A stretch of 64,000 nucleotides of DNA from Bacteroidota bacterium (GTDB lineage Bacteria > Bacteroidota > Bacteroidia > NS11-12g > UBA9320): NCBI GenBank assembly GCA_947468275.1, contig CANIKO010000007.1, positions 62,001-126,000 on the forward strand. The letters are read 5' to 3'. This document shows positions 17,626 to 24,963 of the stretch, piece by piece. Both the position numbers and the translations under genes were made by a program. Each line of letters begins with the position of its first letter. Position 1 is the stretch's first letter. Below the pieces are notes generated by a model. That model did not search any database, was not told where the DNA came from, and saw only the letters and a program-made list of their open reading frames with translations.

Positions 17626-18525
17626 TTAACGCTTGGTGATGTTAAATCCAATCAAAAACTGTCCTTTTGAATAATTATTTTTATTATAAAAATTATTGGA
17701 TTGGGGAACTATACTTTGATAGTTTCCAAGGAATATTTGAAATGTGTGCGTCGCAGTTCCTATTTGTAATCCAAAACTTACATTTGGGTTAGGATTATTA
17801 GTAGTGTGCTTAGTTAATGGTTGGTCATAATTAGCAATTATGTCCATCTTATCATTTATAGCATAACATCCACTAAAGGCAATAGCAAAATGGGCATTGT
17901 TCATCTTAGGTTTAATTACACCTTCAGAATTTACATATCCTTCCACATTGTTAAACCAGGTTAAACTTGGAGCTACCTGAACTGACAAGCTTTTATTGAT
18001 TTTTCTAGCTAATATCAATTGGTTAAAATAAGAAAGTCTGTCAGAGTTATTCACAAAATTCCCTTTCTTCTCTCTGGTATCTATGGCAAAGTTTCCATAA
18101 TAGGTAGCGCTAATGGGAGAACCACCAACTTTGGCTTGCTTCAATATGGCATATTTTAGATTGCCATCCAGTTGCATACGTTCTTTTGTTAAACCAAATC
18201 CTACTTGTAAATTTTCAATAGGGGTGTAGTTAAATCCTAAACGGATGTTAGATGGAGCATAAAGACCATAAAAATCTTCATACCCATTTTTTACAACTCC
18301 AAAGCGGTGTTGAATTACAAATTCAAATACACCTTTTACCGGAACCATGACAGTTTGATTGTCAATTAGAAGATTACCTTTAAAGGTTTTCTTTACAATT
18401 TCATTTTTTTTAGGTTTTACTTCGGTATTTTCCTGAGCAAATGACATGCTTCCTATTGCCAAAAGGCAAATTAAGAGAGACAATGGCTTAAGGATATATG
18501 CGATTTTTTTTAATTGTTTTTTCAT
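17626..18525 (-). CDS. DUF5777-type outer-membrane beta-barrel protein, cassette A
   Basis: 299 residues from the ATG at 18525; a longer start at 18555 would overlap the upstream gene and add ten residues before the signal peptide, so the inner ATG is preferred. Cleavable signal ending SMSFAQ. The mature part has the family hallmark FEFVIQHRFG followed by LYAPSNIRLGFNYTPIENLQVGFG, and alternating hydrophobic strands to the C-terminus. DUF5777 proteins are predicted barrels found next to cytochromes in Bacteroidota. It begins 14 bp after the CX4CH cytochrome and is about 40 percent similar by eye to the barrel of cassette B. A pore or sheath for heme lipoproteins is an inference. Confidence 0.82.
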   Translation of the reverse strand: MKKQLKKIAYILKPLSLLICLLAIGSMSFAQENTEVKPKKNEIVKKTFKGNLLIDNQTVMVPVKGVFEFVIQHRFGVVKNGYEDFYGLYAPSNIRLGFNYTPIENLQVGFGLTKERMQLDGNLKYAILKQAKVGGSPISATYYGNFAIDTREKKGNFVNNSDRLSYFNQLILARKINKSLSVQVAPSLTWFNNVEGYVNSEGVIKPKMNNAHFAIAFSGCYAINDKMDIIANYDQPLTKHTTNNPNPNVSFGLQIGTATHTFQIFLGNYQSIVPQSNNFYNKNNYSKGQFLIGFNITKR

Positions 18526-18538
18526 CGTATTGATTTTT

Positions 18539-18940
18539 TTAATTGTTTTGGGCATTTTGTTTAATCCAGGCTAACATGTATTGACTAATATTAGATGGGT
18601 TTGCGGGACCAGTGGGTGGCATAATAGTTGCCTTTTTGCCTGTTAACCATAGATATACTGCACTGTTTTCAGGGCTTGCAACATCAATATACCCGCCATT
18701 TGTGAGTGAATTAAATGCTTTATCTGAAGTCAAAGTAGGTTTTACTCCTCCTGCACTGTGGCATCCACTCATATTGCATTTTGAATCCAATATGGGTATT
18801 ATATCATTAGCAAAACTAACAGGTCCTGTAATCTCAACATCTGTTTTTGGTAATACTGTCGCTACTTTATAGCAACTTTGCAAGCCAATCATAGCAGCGG
18901 CAAATACCGCAATAGCTATTGTTATTTTATTTATTGACAT
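18539..18940 (-). CDS. Small cytochrome lipoprotein with CX4CH heme motif, cassette A
   Basis: 133 residues. Signal peptide with lipobox GLQSC (Cys23). After the conserved FANDIIPILDSKC comes CNMSGCH (C55, C60, H61), that is CX4CH rather than the usual CX2CH, followed by HSAGGVKPTL. The downstream part (YLWLTGKKATIMPPTGP) has a possible axial Met. This pattern (SKC-x4-CH) is seen in Planctomycete-type and Bacteroidota cytochrome-like domains. Middle gene of the three-gene cassette; lies 60 bp after the EB_dh gene and 14 bp before the barrel. Heme binding is predicted, not shown. Confidence 0.8.
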   Translation of the reverse strand: MSINKITIAIAVFAAAMIGLQSCYKVATVLPKTDVEITGPVSFANDIIPILDSKCNMSGCHSAGGVKPTLTSDKAFNSLTNGGYIDVASPENSAVYLWLTGKKATIMPPTGPANPSNISQYMLAWIKQNAQNN

Positions 18941-19000
18941 GATTTTATTTATTAAATTATTGAAGTTAAGTTACTTTTATTTAACTGAAACAGCTTAAAG

Positions 19001-20362
19001 CTATTTTTGAAACTTCAATAATAAATTTGGTTTAATACCATGTTGATAATTTGATTGGTTAAATATAGCCACTCCAAAAGGCTGATCTTGCATTTTGCCA
19101 TCAACCATACCATAAGTAAAATCAATATCTTGTTTTAAAGTACCAGGTGTTTTTAACAAACGTTTCCACTCAATAATCCAACTTGTACCTGTGTAAGTAA
19201 CTTTACAGCTAATATCAGCTCGGCCATTGGTTAAAGGAGCTGACCAATAACTTGGAACTGCTTTTGGACCAACGCCACCATACACTGCGTCACCAATGCG
19301 CTGATAATCGGTACCAACTCTTGGGTCAATTATACTAAAATCACTTAATGTAATAACACCGTTTGAATCTACAGCAATAACTCTCTTTGCTAATCCACCA
19401 GTATCTGTTTGAAGAATGAAATATGAATTAGATGCATTTGGATTTATATATTTAGGCACTGAAACTTTAGTTACAGGAGTTTTTCCAGTGATAGCAATAC
19501 TTTGGGTATTATTGGTAGTTCCCGTTCCTGCAACGTTGGATTGATAAGTTGGTCCAAAAGGATAAGTAGTACTTTTACCTGTAACTACCTGATCATCTTG
19601 ATGACGGCCACTACCGCTTCCACCAACTAGATTTGTAACTGAAGGACCACCTGCCCAATCTTGATACTCGTCAGAAAATTGTGCATGAAGTGGGTCTCTT
19701 CCAATTTTCAACCACCACATATCAATTTTTTCATTGGCACCATTAGTATAATGATTTGCACTTGCATTGGCTTTCATAGTTGCAGGAGTAGTAGTTGGAT
19801 CAAGATATGGAGTGAACATGTGACAACTTGCATAACATGTTTGTGAAGGAAATTTAATACATGAATTATCAATATTCCATAACATAGCAAATTTATCTTC
19901 GCCCCATCCTTCTCTGGTAAGGTTTCCATTTACATCATATGTTCTTGCGCTTGGTTCTTGCGCCCAACGTTTTGTTGCAGGATCATAATACCAAGGAGAA
20001 ACCGATACACTTTTGTTTATATCAGGATATTCTGCTAAAAAATAAATGTTGGTTTCGTCATACACTGAACGTAAGGTAAGTGGATACTGTGTGCCAATGT
20101 AGCCATAAAATAAACCATTACCAGCATCAGGTACTTGGGTAATTGTGTTTAATTTTGTAGCATTTGCCCACACGTCATCAATTACACCATCAATTACTGG
20201 TGCTGTTGCTGTTTTTACCGAAACTAAATCAGCTCTTTGGGTAACAACTGCAGGTAGGTCCAACATCTGATTTTCTTTTGTACAACTGGATACAAACACA
20301 ATTGCCATAGCACCTACACCTACCAAGGTGGCTAACATTGCTTTTACTGATTTTGTTTTCAT
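19001..20362 (-). CDS. Ethylbenzene-dehydrogenase-domain heme lipoprotein, cassette A
   Basis: 453 residues. Signal peptide with lipobox FVSSC (Cys27); the first residues MKTKSVKA are shared with the YceI lipoprotein. The mature part matches EB_dh/carbohydrate-binding-9-like domains: APVIDGVIDDVWANATKL, LRSVYDETNIYFLAEYPD, GWGEDKFAMLWNID, then CYASCH (C176, C180, H181), a CX3CH heme motif, and near the C-terminus WIIEWKRLLKTPG. EB_dh domains bind heme b in the gamma subunits of ethylbenzene and DMS dehydrogenases; here a covalent site is added and no molybdenum subunit is nearby. First gene of cassette A, behind promoter P3. Confidence 0.83.
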   Translation of the reverse strand: MKTKSVKAMLATLVGVGAMAIVFVSSCTKENQMLDLPAVVTQRADLVSVKTATAPVIDGVIDDVWANATKLNTITQVPDAGNGLFYGYIGTQYPLTLRSVYDETNIYFLAEYPDINKSVSVSPWYYDPATKRWAQEPSARTYDVNGNLTREGWGEDKFAMLWNIDNSCIKFPSQTCYASCHMFTPYLDPTTTPATMKANASANHYTNGANEKIDMWWLKIGRDPLHAQFSDEYQDWAGGPSVTNLVGGSGSGRHQDDQVVTGKSTTYPFGPTYQSNVAGTGTTNNTQSIAITGKTPVTKVSVPKYINPNASNSYFILQTDTGGLAKRVIAVDSNGVITLSDFSIIDPRVGTDYQRIGDAVYGGVGPKAVPSYWSAPLTNGRADISCKVTYTGTSWIIEWKRLLKTPGTLKQDIDFTYGMVDGKMQDQPFGVAIFNQSNYQHGIKPNLLLKFQK

Positions 20363-20395
20363 ATTTTTTTGTTTTTAGTTATGATTATTGTAGCG

Positions 20396-20495
20396 CAAAT
20401 TTGCGTTCAATTACAAAATCAAAAAATGACTTTACTCATTATTATAAATGACTTCTGTCACCATTAGGCTTGATTGTTAGCAGACAAAAGTCTGC
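20396..20495 (-). promoter_or_regulatory. P3: promoter with tandem FNR-like dyads and upstream GCAGAC palindrome (cassette A)
   Basis: Minus strand: -7-like box CAAATTTG (20396-20403), proximal dyad in AATGACTTTACTCATT (TGA-N6-TCA at 20427-20438), distal dyad in ATGACTTCTGTCAC (20449-20460), and a perfect 6-bp palindrome GCAGAC-AAAA-GTCTGC at 20480-20495. Spacings: box to proximal dyad 31 bp, dyad to dyad 22 bp. The box is 34 bp upstream of the ATG. The whole block is duplicated upstream of the YceI gene (P2). Confidence 0.82.
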
Positions 20496-20635
20496 AAAAA
20501 CGCAACTTTTTAAAAAATATCACCAATTTAAAAGACATTGTTATAGTAAAAAATCGACTATACAATAATATTTTTCCCTTTTTTTTTAGAGTAGTTAACT
20601 AAATAATGGTATTATTTATAACTCCATATTTAATA

Positions 20636-21553
20636 TTAATAATTCCAAAGCCGAGTAACATTAAAACCTATTACAACATCCTTTTTTGTGAAGTCATTCG
20701 AGTTATAAAGCACGTTATATTGGTTAATAATGTAATCATAAGTACCCACAAAAATCTGAAAAACATGGGAACCTGTTGATGCTTCAAGTCCAATGGATAA
20801 ATTTGGTTTTGCCAAAATAGTTCCTGCCGCTTTTAGTTTACTGTCAGGTTTTGTAAAGTTGTGATCATACTCAAAAAGAATAGCTGTGGCATCTCCAATT
20901 TTATACCTTCCATTAAATGATAACCCAATGTTATTATGAGCCACCGATGAATCTACCATATTGAAATGAGAAATACTCGGTGCCAACTGAAGCGATAGTT
21001 TTTTGGTAATTTTTCTTGCAATAATCAGTTGATGGAAATAAGATAAACTATTGGTTTTTTTAGGAAAAACATCTTTCCTTACATCAATGGCCGCATCTCC
21101 AAAATAAGTTATACTAATCGGTATACTGCCTGACCTGGTTTGCTTTAAGATGGAATACTTCCACCCAAAATCCTGTAATTTATTATTTTTTGTGGTACCA
21201 ATTCCTAACTGGAGCTTATTAGTAAAAGTATAGTTAAGTCCGATACGAATATTAGAAGGTGCATACAATCCCAATAAATCAAATTCTTCGCTATTTAATT
21301 TTCCAAACCTGTGTTGAATAATAAATTCAAGGGTGTTTTTGGTTGGAACTTTAATGGTTTGATTGTTTAAAAGATACCCGCATTCAAAAGTTTCTTTTAT
21401 AGGTCGTTTGTCTTTCTTTGGTTTTTCCTCTACTACTGTATTCGAATCAGTTTGAGCGTAGCCCGAAAAAGCAAAAAGCTGAAATAATAGTGACAGGGTC
21501 ACTAATTTAGTATATAAATTTGGTTTCATAATTCTATTATAAAAGTTGTTCAT
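20636..21553 (-). CDS. DUF5777-type outer-membrane beta-barrel protein, cassette B
   Basis: 305 residues from the ATG at 21553, 12 bp after the preceding cytochrome stop; a start at 21595 would overlap it by 31 bp and prepend a basic stretch. Signal peptide MKPNLYTKL...AFSGYAQ (within residues 9-35). The mature part repeats the cassette A layout: ETFECGYLLNNQTIKVP, EFIIQHRFG, LYAPSNIRIGLNYT, PISITYFGDAAIDVRK and a terminal VIGFNVTRLWNY strand. Predicted outer-membrane barrel. Last gene of cassette B; no clear hairpin terminator follows it before P3. Confidence 0.82.
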   Translation of the reverse strand: MNNFYNRIMKPNLYTKLVTLSLLFQLFAFSGYAQTDSNTVVEEKPKKDKRPIKETFECGYLLNNQTIKVPTKNTLEFIIQHRFGKLNSEEFDLLGLYAPSNIRIGLNYTFTNKLQLGIGTTKNNKLQDFGWKYSILKQTRSGSIPISITYFGDAAIDVRKDVFPKKTNSLSYFHQLIIARKITKKLSLQLAPSISHFNMVDSSVAHNNIGLSFNGRYKIGDATAILFEYDHNFTKPDSKLKAAGTILAKPNLSIGLEASTGSHVFQIFVGTYDYIINQYNVLYNSNDFTKKDVVIGFNVTRLWNY

Positions 21554-21564
21554 TTTTTTCTTTA

Positions 21565-21951
21565 TTAATTTAACTTGGCTCCTTGCTTTAACCATAAAAG
21601 AAATTTATTTCTATCTATAAGTGGTAATTTTCCAACTGGCATATTGGTATTAAGCTTTATCATTAAGGTGTTATCTTCTGCCCTGAGTTTTGGATTAACC
21701 AAAAAAGTGGTATCTACCAAACCATTTTCAAAGAGAGAAAGGTAGGCATCATCCTTCAACAGGTTAGGAGAAACACTTTTGTTGTGGCAGCCTGAAATAG
21801 CACATTTTGATGCAAAAATTGGTTGCAGGTCTCTCGTAAAACTGATTTGTGCATTGGGATCTAATGCCGGTGTTTTAAAATATTCTCTTTGGCAGGAGGA
21901 AACTAGATTTGAAAAAATAAAAATAATCAAGAGATATTTAATTGTTTTCAT
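21565..21951 (-). CDS. Small cytochrome lipoprotein with CX4CH heme motif, cassette B
   Basis: 128 residues. Lipobox LVSSC (Cys20). The heme site CAISGCH (C50, C55, H56) is CX4CH, with the same surrounding pattern as cassette A: FTRDLQPIFASKC...GCHNKS. C-terminal NTNMPVGKLPLIDRNKFLLW carries a candidate axial Met. Its start is 2 bp after the EB_dh gene stop, so the pair is translationally linked. Likely a lipid-anchored electron-transfer protein working with the EB_dh lipoprotein and the barrel. Confidence 0.8.
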   Translation of the reverse strand: MKTIKYLLIIFIFSNLVSSCQREYFKTPALDPNAQISFTRDLQPIFASKCAISGCHNKSVSPNLLKDDAYLSLFENGLVDTTFLVNPKLRAEDNTLMIKLNTNMPVGKLPLIDRNKFLLWLKQGAKLN

Positions 21952-21953
21952 GG

Positions 21954-23321
21954 CTATTTTGATTTAAAAGTTAGAGTTTGTTTTAGAGAACCGATGTGAT
22001 TTTTTCCATCATTATCCATTAAGGCTATACCAAATGGATAAGATTTACCTTCCGGTGATGCAAATTGAATATCATCAGAATTAGCGTTAGTAAGATCACG
22101 CACTAATAAAACTTTATAAACAGTATGTGGGTTAAAGGTATTTATCTTACCTCGTGTTACATTAGATACTGTCCATATATTGGCCTGACTGCCCGTAGGA
22201 TTAACTAAATAATAACCGGGAATACTTCCTAATGCTTTCATATATGCAATCATATCATCTTGAACATTGGTAGGAACTTGTGCCCAATACGTAAATCCTG
22301 TATGTTCAGATTTACCGGAGAAATCCTTTATACCTGCTCGTGACCATTTAGCTGCAAATCCAATATTTGCGAAAGCAGTTCCTTCACCAGTGGGTCCATC
22401 TCCTTCACCATGTTCGCCATGACAATGAAAACAACCATAAGTTTCGTTATGATAAACCATATCGCCATTAACAATATCGCCAATAAAAGCTGTTTTTTTA
22501 TAAAGATAATAGGCGGGATCTAATTTAGAGGAATCACCAAAAGGACGACCACACCTTTGTTCGCTTCCATCCCATTCGTACATTGGTGCGGATCGGGGAT
22601 CTCCGGGTATTACTTTATTTCTTACCATCATAGCAGTACCGGCATCATAATCAAGTCCTGTTGTTGCATTTGTGATCATATCTTTGGCATAGCCCAATGG
22701 TTCAGAAACTGCTAAATCCCAATTCCAAAGATCTACAGAGCCTGAAGCTGGCTGCATTTTACCATTGTGGCAAGAAGCGGCACATCCTTTTTCGGCAAAA
22801 GTACCTGCGGCACTTGTGGCTCCAGAAATATCAAATGCGAGAGATACTTTATCACTGTTTCCTTGTGATGTCCATCCATCAGGATTATCTGTTTTTAGAG
22901 GGTCACTTGGTCCATTTAGGATAGAAGCTTCAAGATTAGGACTATAATCGTTATCGGTCCATTCAATATATAAATATACCTTTTTATCATCATAGGCAGC
23001 TTTCATAATAACATTAGGATCTGTTTTTCCATTATTAAATGAATTTATTCCATTGTAGGTTCCTGTCATATTTAGTAGTCCATCAGGGTATAAAGATTTT
23101 GTATTTAAATCGCCAACTGTTACTTTGATATAATCCGCAGTTTTCCAATATGCGTTGGCCAAGGTAATAGGTGGAGTTGTTGCGTATGACGCTTCCAAAT
23201 CGGCCGTTTGTATAGAAACTTTTGGCCTCGGGGGTTGCGGAAAATATGCTTTTTCACATGCCGTGAATAACAAAATAATTGTTAATATGGCAAGTATTTT
23301 GGGGTTAAAAAAGATTTTCAT
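21954..23321 (-). CDS. EB_dh-domain heme lipoprotein fused to a cytochrome c domain, cassette B
   Basis: 455 residues from the ATG at 23321 (preferred because the signal MKIFFNPKILAILTIILLFTAC begins there; an in-frame ATG at 23357 adds 12 residues). Lipobox LFTAC. Mature order: EB_dh-like N-terminal part (AAYDDKKVYLYIEWTDND), a CX3CH site CAASCH (about residues 180-185), then an inserted cytochrome c domain with CFHCH (about 297-301) in NETYGCFHCHGEHGEGDGPTG and closing helix VQDDMIAYMKALG, then the end of the EB_dh fold (GIALMDNDGKNHIGS). Compared with cassette A it carries one extra heme. First gene of cassette B. Confidence 0.82.
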   Translation of the reverse strand: MKIFFNPKILAILTIILLFTACEKAYFPQPPRPKVSIQTADLEASYATTPPITLANAYWKTADYIKVTVGDLNTKSLYPDGLLNMTGTYNGINSFNNGKTDPNVIMKAAYDDKKVYLYIEWTDNDYSPNLEASILNGPSDPLKTDNPDGWTSQGNSDKVSLAFDISGATSAAGTFAEKGCAASCHNGKMQPASGSVDLWNWDLAVSEPLGYAKDMITNATTGLDYDAGTAMMVRNKVIPGDPRSAPMYEWDGSEQRCGRPFGDSSKLDPAYYLYKKTAFIGDIVNGDMVYHNETYGCFHCHGEHGEGDGPTGEGTAFANIGFAAKWSRAGIKDFSGKSEHTGFTYWAQVPTNVQDDMIAYMKALGSIPGYYLVNPTGSQANIWTVSNVTRGKINTFNPHTVYKVLLVRDLTNANSDDIQFASPEGKSYPFGIALMDNDGKNHIGSLKQTLTFKSK

Positions 23322-23450
23322 TTTAAGATTATTAATTATTAGGGATGAATTGAACATTGCTTAAAAGTGAACTAAATACATTGACTCGTTTTTAATCAAA
23401 CTTTTCTATTATAATATTATTAATGTCTGCTGTAAACTTCTAATTTAATA

Positions 23451-23486
23451 AAACAGGGTGGTTTTCAATTTTCAACCACCCTGTTT
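23451..23486 (-). terminator. Terminator between the small lipoprotein gene and cassette B
   Basis: Perfect 13-bp stem AAACAGGGTGGTT (23451-23463) with AACCACCCTGTTT (23474-23486), 10-nt loop; A/T-rich on both flanks. It ends the YceI/lipoprotein unit and implies that cassette B has its own promoter in 23322-23450, where no FNR-type dyad was seen. Confidence 0.88.
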
Positions 23487-23555
23487 CATGTTTTATTAAT
23501 TGGCTTTAAAAAATTACTTCATTTAATAGAGATATTTTTCAATACGCTTGATTTA

Positions 23556-23921
23556 TTATTCAACTGTTAAATTAACAGTTACATCACCTTTCTTAGCACC
23601 AATTGTAACCTTGGCTCCACCTGATTGTAATTTAATATCTAAACCGTTGGTGTAATCCGCATCTACAAAGTAATCGCCTTTATTCAAGCCTTTAAAACTA
23701 TACTTGCCGCTAGCATCTGTCAGTGTAGTAGCATCATAATTAGTGGTTGCTTCAGTAGCTTTAATAGCTAAATGAACAATTGCGTTGGGAAGAGCAGTTC
23801 CTTTAGAGGTAACTGTACCAACTATATTATTATCGCCTCCAAAGCCTGCTTCCTTTTTGCAGGAGGTAAATGTGAACAGTGAAACTATTAATAGTATGGC
23901 TGTTATTTTAATTGTTTTCAT
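23556..23921 (-). CDS. Small lipoprotein with CarboxypepD_reg-like domain
   Basis: 121 residues. Lipobox FTSC (Cys21) after MKTIKITAILLIVSLFT. The mature part is one carboxypeptidase-regulatory-like beta-sandwich: IVGTVTSKGTALPNAIVHLAI, TTLTDASGKYSFKGLNKGDYFVDADY, VNLTVE. Such domains are common as surface modules in Bacteroidota. It lies 70 bp after the YceI gene and before a strong terminator, so the two probably form one transcript from P2. No catalytic motif is seen; the role in the respiratory island is unknown. Confidence 0.78.
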   Translation of the reverse strand: MKTIKITAILLIVSLFTFTSCKKEAGFGGDNNIVGTVTSKGTALPNAIVHLAIKATEATTNYDATTLTDASGKYSFKGLNKGDYFVDADYTNGLDIKLQSGGAKVTIGAKKGDVTVNLTVE

Positions 23922-23991
23922 GTGATTATTTTTAATTTATTGTTAATGTTTAATATTTAATTATCAGTTCTTTTTAAATTTGATAATGGAT

Positions 23992-24750
23992 CTAATCATG
24001 TGCATTGTTTACAATGTTGCAATCAACTCGGATGGTTACTAAATCATTTATTGACGTTGAATTAACTCCAAATATGGTGTTTGCATTTATCGCAAATTGT
24101 CCTGCTAATCCAACTCTATCTGTCTTTTTGTTTGTAGTTGCATTAACTGTAGTTGAAATACCAGTATAACTCATTGGCATTTCAATAGATTTAGTAACAT
24201 TACGGAATTTAAAATCACCTTTTACTAAATAACCATTTCCGTATTTTTCAACGCTTGTGCTATTAAACCAAGCTGTATCAGTGCTTGCTCTAGGTTTAAG
24301 AACCACAGGAGCTTTGCTAGCAGTATCAAATATTACTCCCATATAACCTGGTCCGCATTTTCCATAAGCATCTCGTCCTGGTTCACCAGTATTATAGGAA
24401 GAAAGTAATACCCAAGATTTAATGGTTGTATTAGCAGGATTGGCTTGGTCAAAATTAACTATGTATTGAAAAGTATTAAATCTACCTGTAAGCGGGGCCC
24501 CGTTGGCATAATACTTTGTTTCCCACATTACATTACTATGAGCCTTGTCTACTTTCCAAGCTCCTGGAGTAGTATAAGTAGTTGGAGGATAACCACCAAT
24601 TCTGGCGTCAATTACATCTGTCCCAGAATTGTTGCTGTTTGCTAACAATTCCACTTTGTTTTCTTTGGAGCAACCGACTACTAAAGCGACTGCCATTGCG
24701 CACAAACCCACCACAGTGACGAATAGTGCTTTTACTGATTTTGTTTTCAT
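23992..24750 (-). CDS. YceI-family lipoprotein
   Basis: 252 residues. Signal peptide MKTKSVKALFVTVVGLCAMA with lipobox LVVGC (Cys27); the first eight residues are identical to those of the cassette A EB_dh protein. The mature domain is YceI-like: GAWKVDKAHSNVMWETKYY, LTGRFNTFQYIVNFD, YLVKGDFKFRNVTKSIEMPM, and the final FAINANTIFGV. YceI lipocalin-like barrels bind polyisoprenoid or amphiphilic molecules in the periplasm and often accompany cytochrome genes. Transcribed from P2, which carries the tandem FNR-like dyads. Confidence 0.87.
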   Translation of the reverse strand: MKTKSVKALFVTVVGLCAMAVALVVGCSKENKVELLANSNNSGTDVIDARIGGYPPTTYTTPGAWKVDKAHSNVMWETKYYANGAPLTGRFNTFQYIVNFDQANPANTTIKSWVLLSSYNTGEPGRDAYGKCGPGYMGVIFDTASKAPVVLKPRASTDTAWFNSTSVEKYGNGYLVKGDFKFRNVTKSIEMPMSYTGISTTVNATTNKKTDRVGLAGQFAINANTIFGVNSTSINDLVTIRVDCNIVNNAHD

Positions 24751-24784
24751 AATTTATTTGTTTTTAGTGTTGATTATTGTGGTA

Positions 24785-24884
24785 CAAAGATCCTTTGGTG
24801 AACAAAATCGAGAACTGACTAAACTCATTTTTATATATGACTTCAATCAACTTTACAGATGATTGTTAGCAGACAAAAGTCTGC
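24785..24884 (-). promoter_or_regulatory. P2: promoter with tandem FNR-like dyads and GCAGAC palindrome (YceI gene)
   Basis: Minus strand: -7-like box GATCTTTG (24785-24792), proximal dyad in ACTGACTAAACTCATT (24816-24827), distal dyad in TATGACTTCAATCAAC (24838-24849), palindrome GCAGAC-AAAA-GTCTGC at 24869-24884. The spacings (31 bp, 22 bp, and 33 bp between distal dyad and palindrome centres) are identical to P3. Box lies 35 bp from the ATG. Confidence 0.82.
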
Positions 24885-24963
24885 AAAAACGCAACTTTCA
24901 AAAAACTACTGGACCATTAAAAATCGCCTTTGGTGCCTAATAATAAAGAGCTTAAGATATTCT

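Noticed and set aside
23322-23450. Possible FNR-type dyad before cassette B
   Set aside because: TTGA and TCAA words occur near 23380-23399 but eleven bases apart, not six, and no -7 box stands at the right distance.
24869-24884. GCAGAC-AAAA-GTCTGC as an intrinsic terminator
   Set aside because: Six-base stem without a T run in either useful direction, and it sits at an identical place upstream of two promoters, so an operator is more likely.
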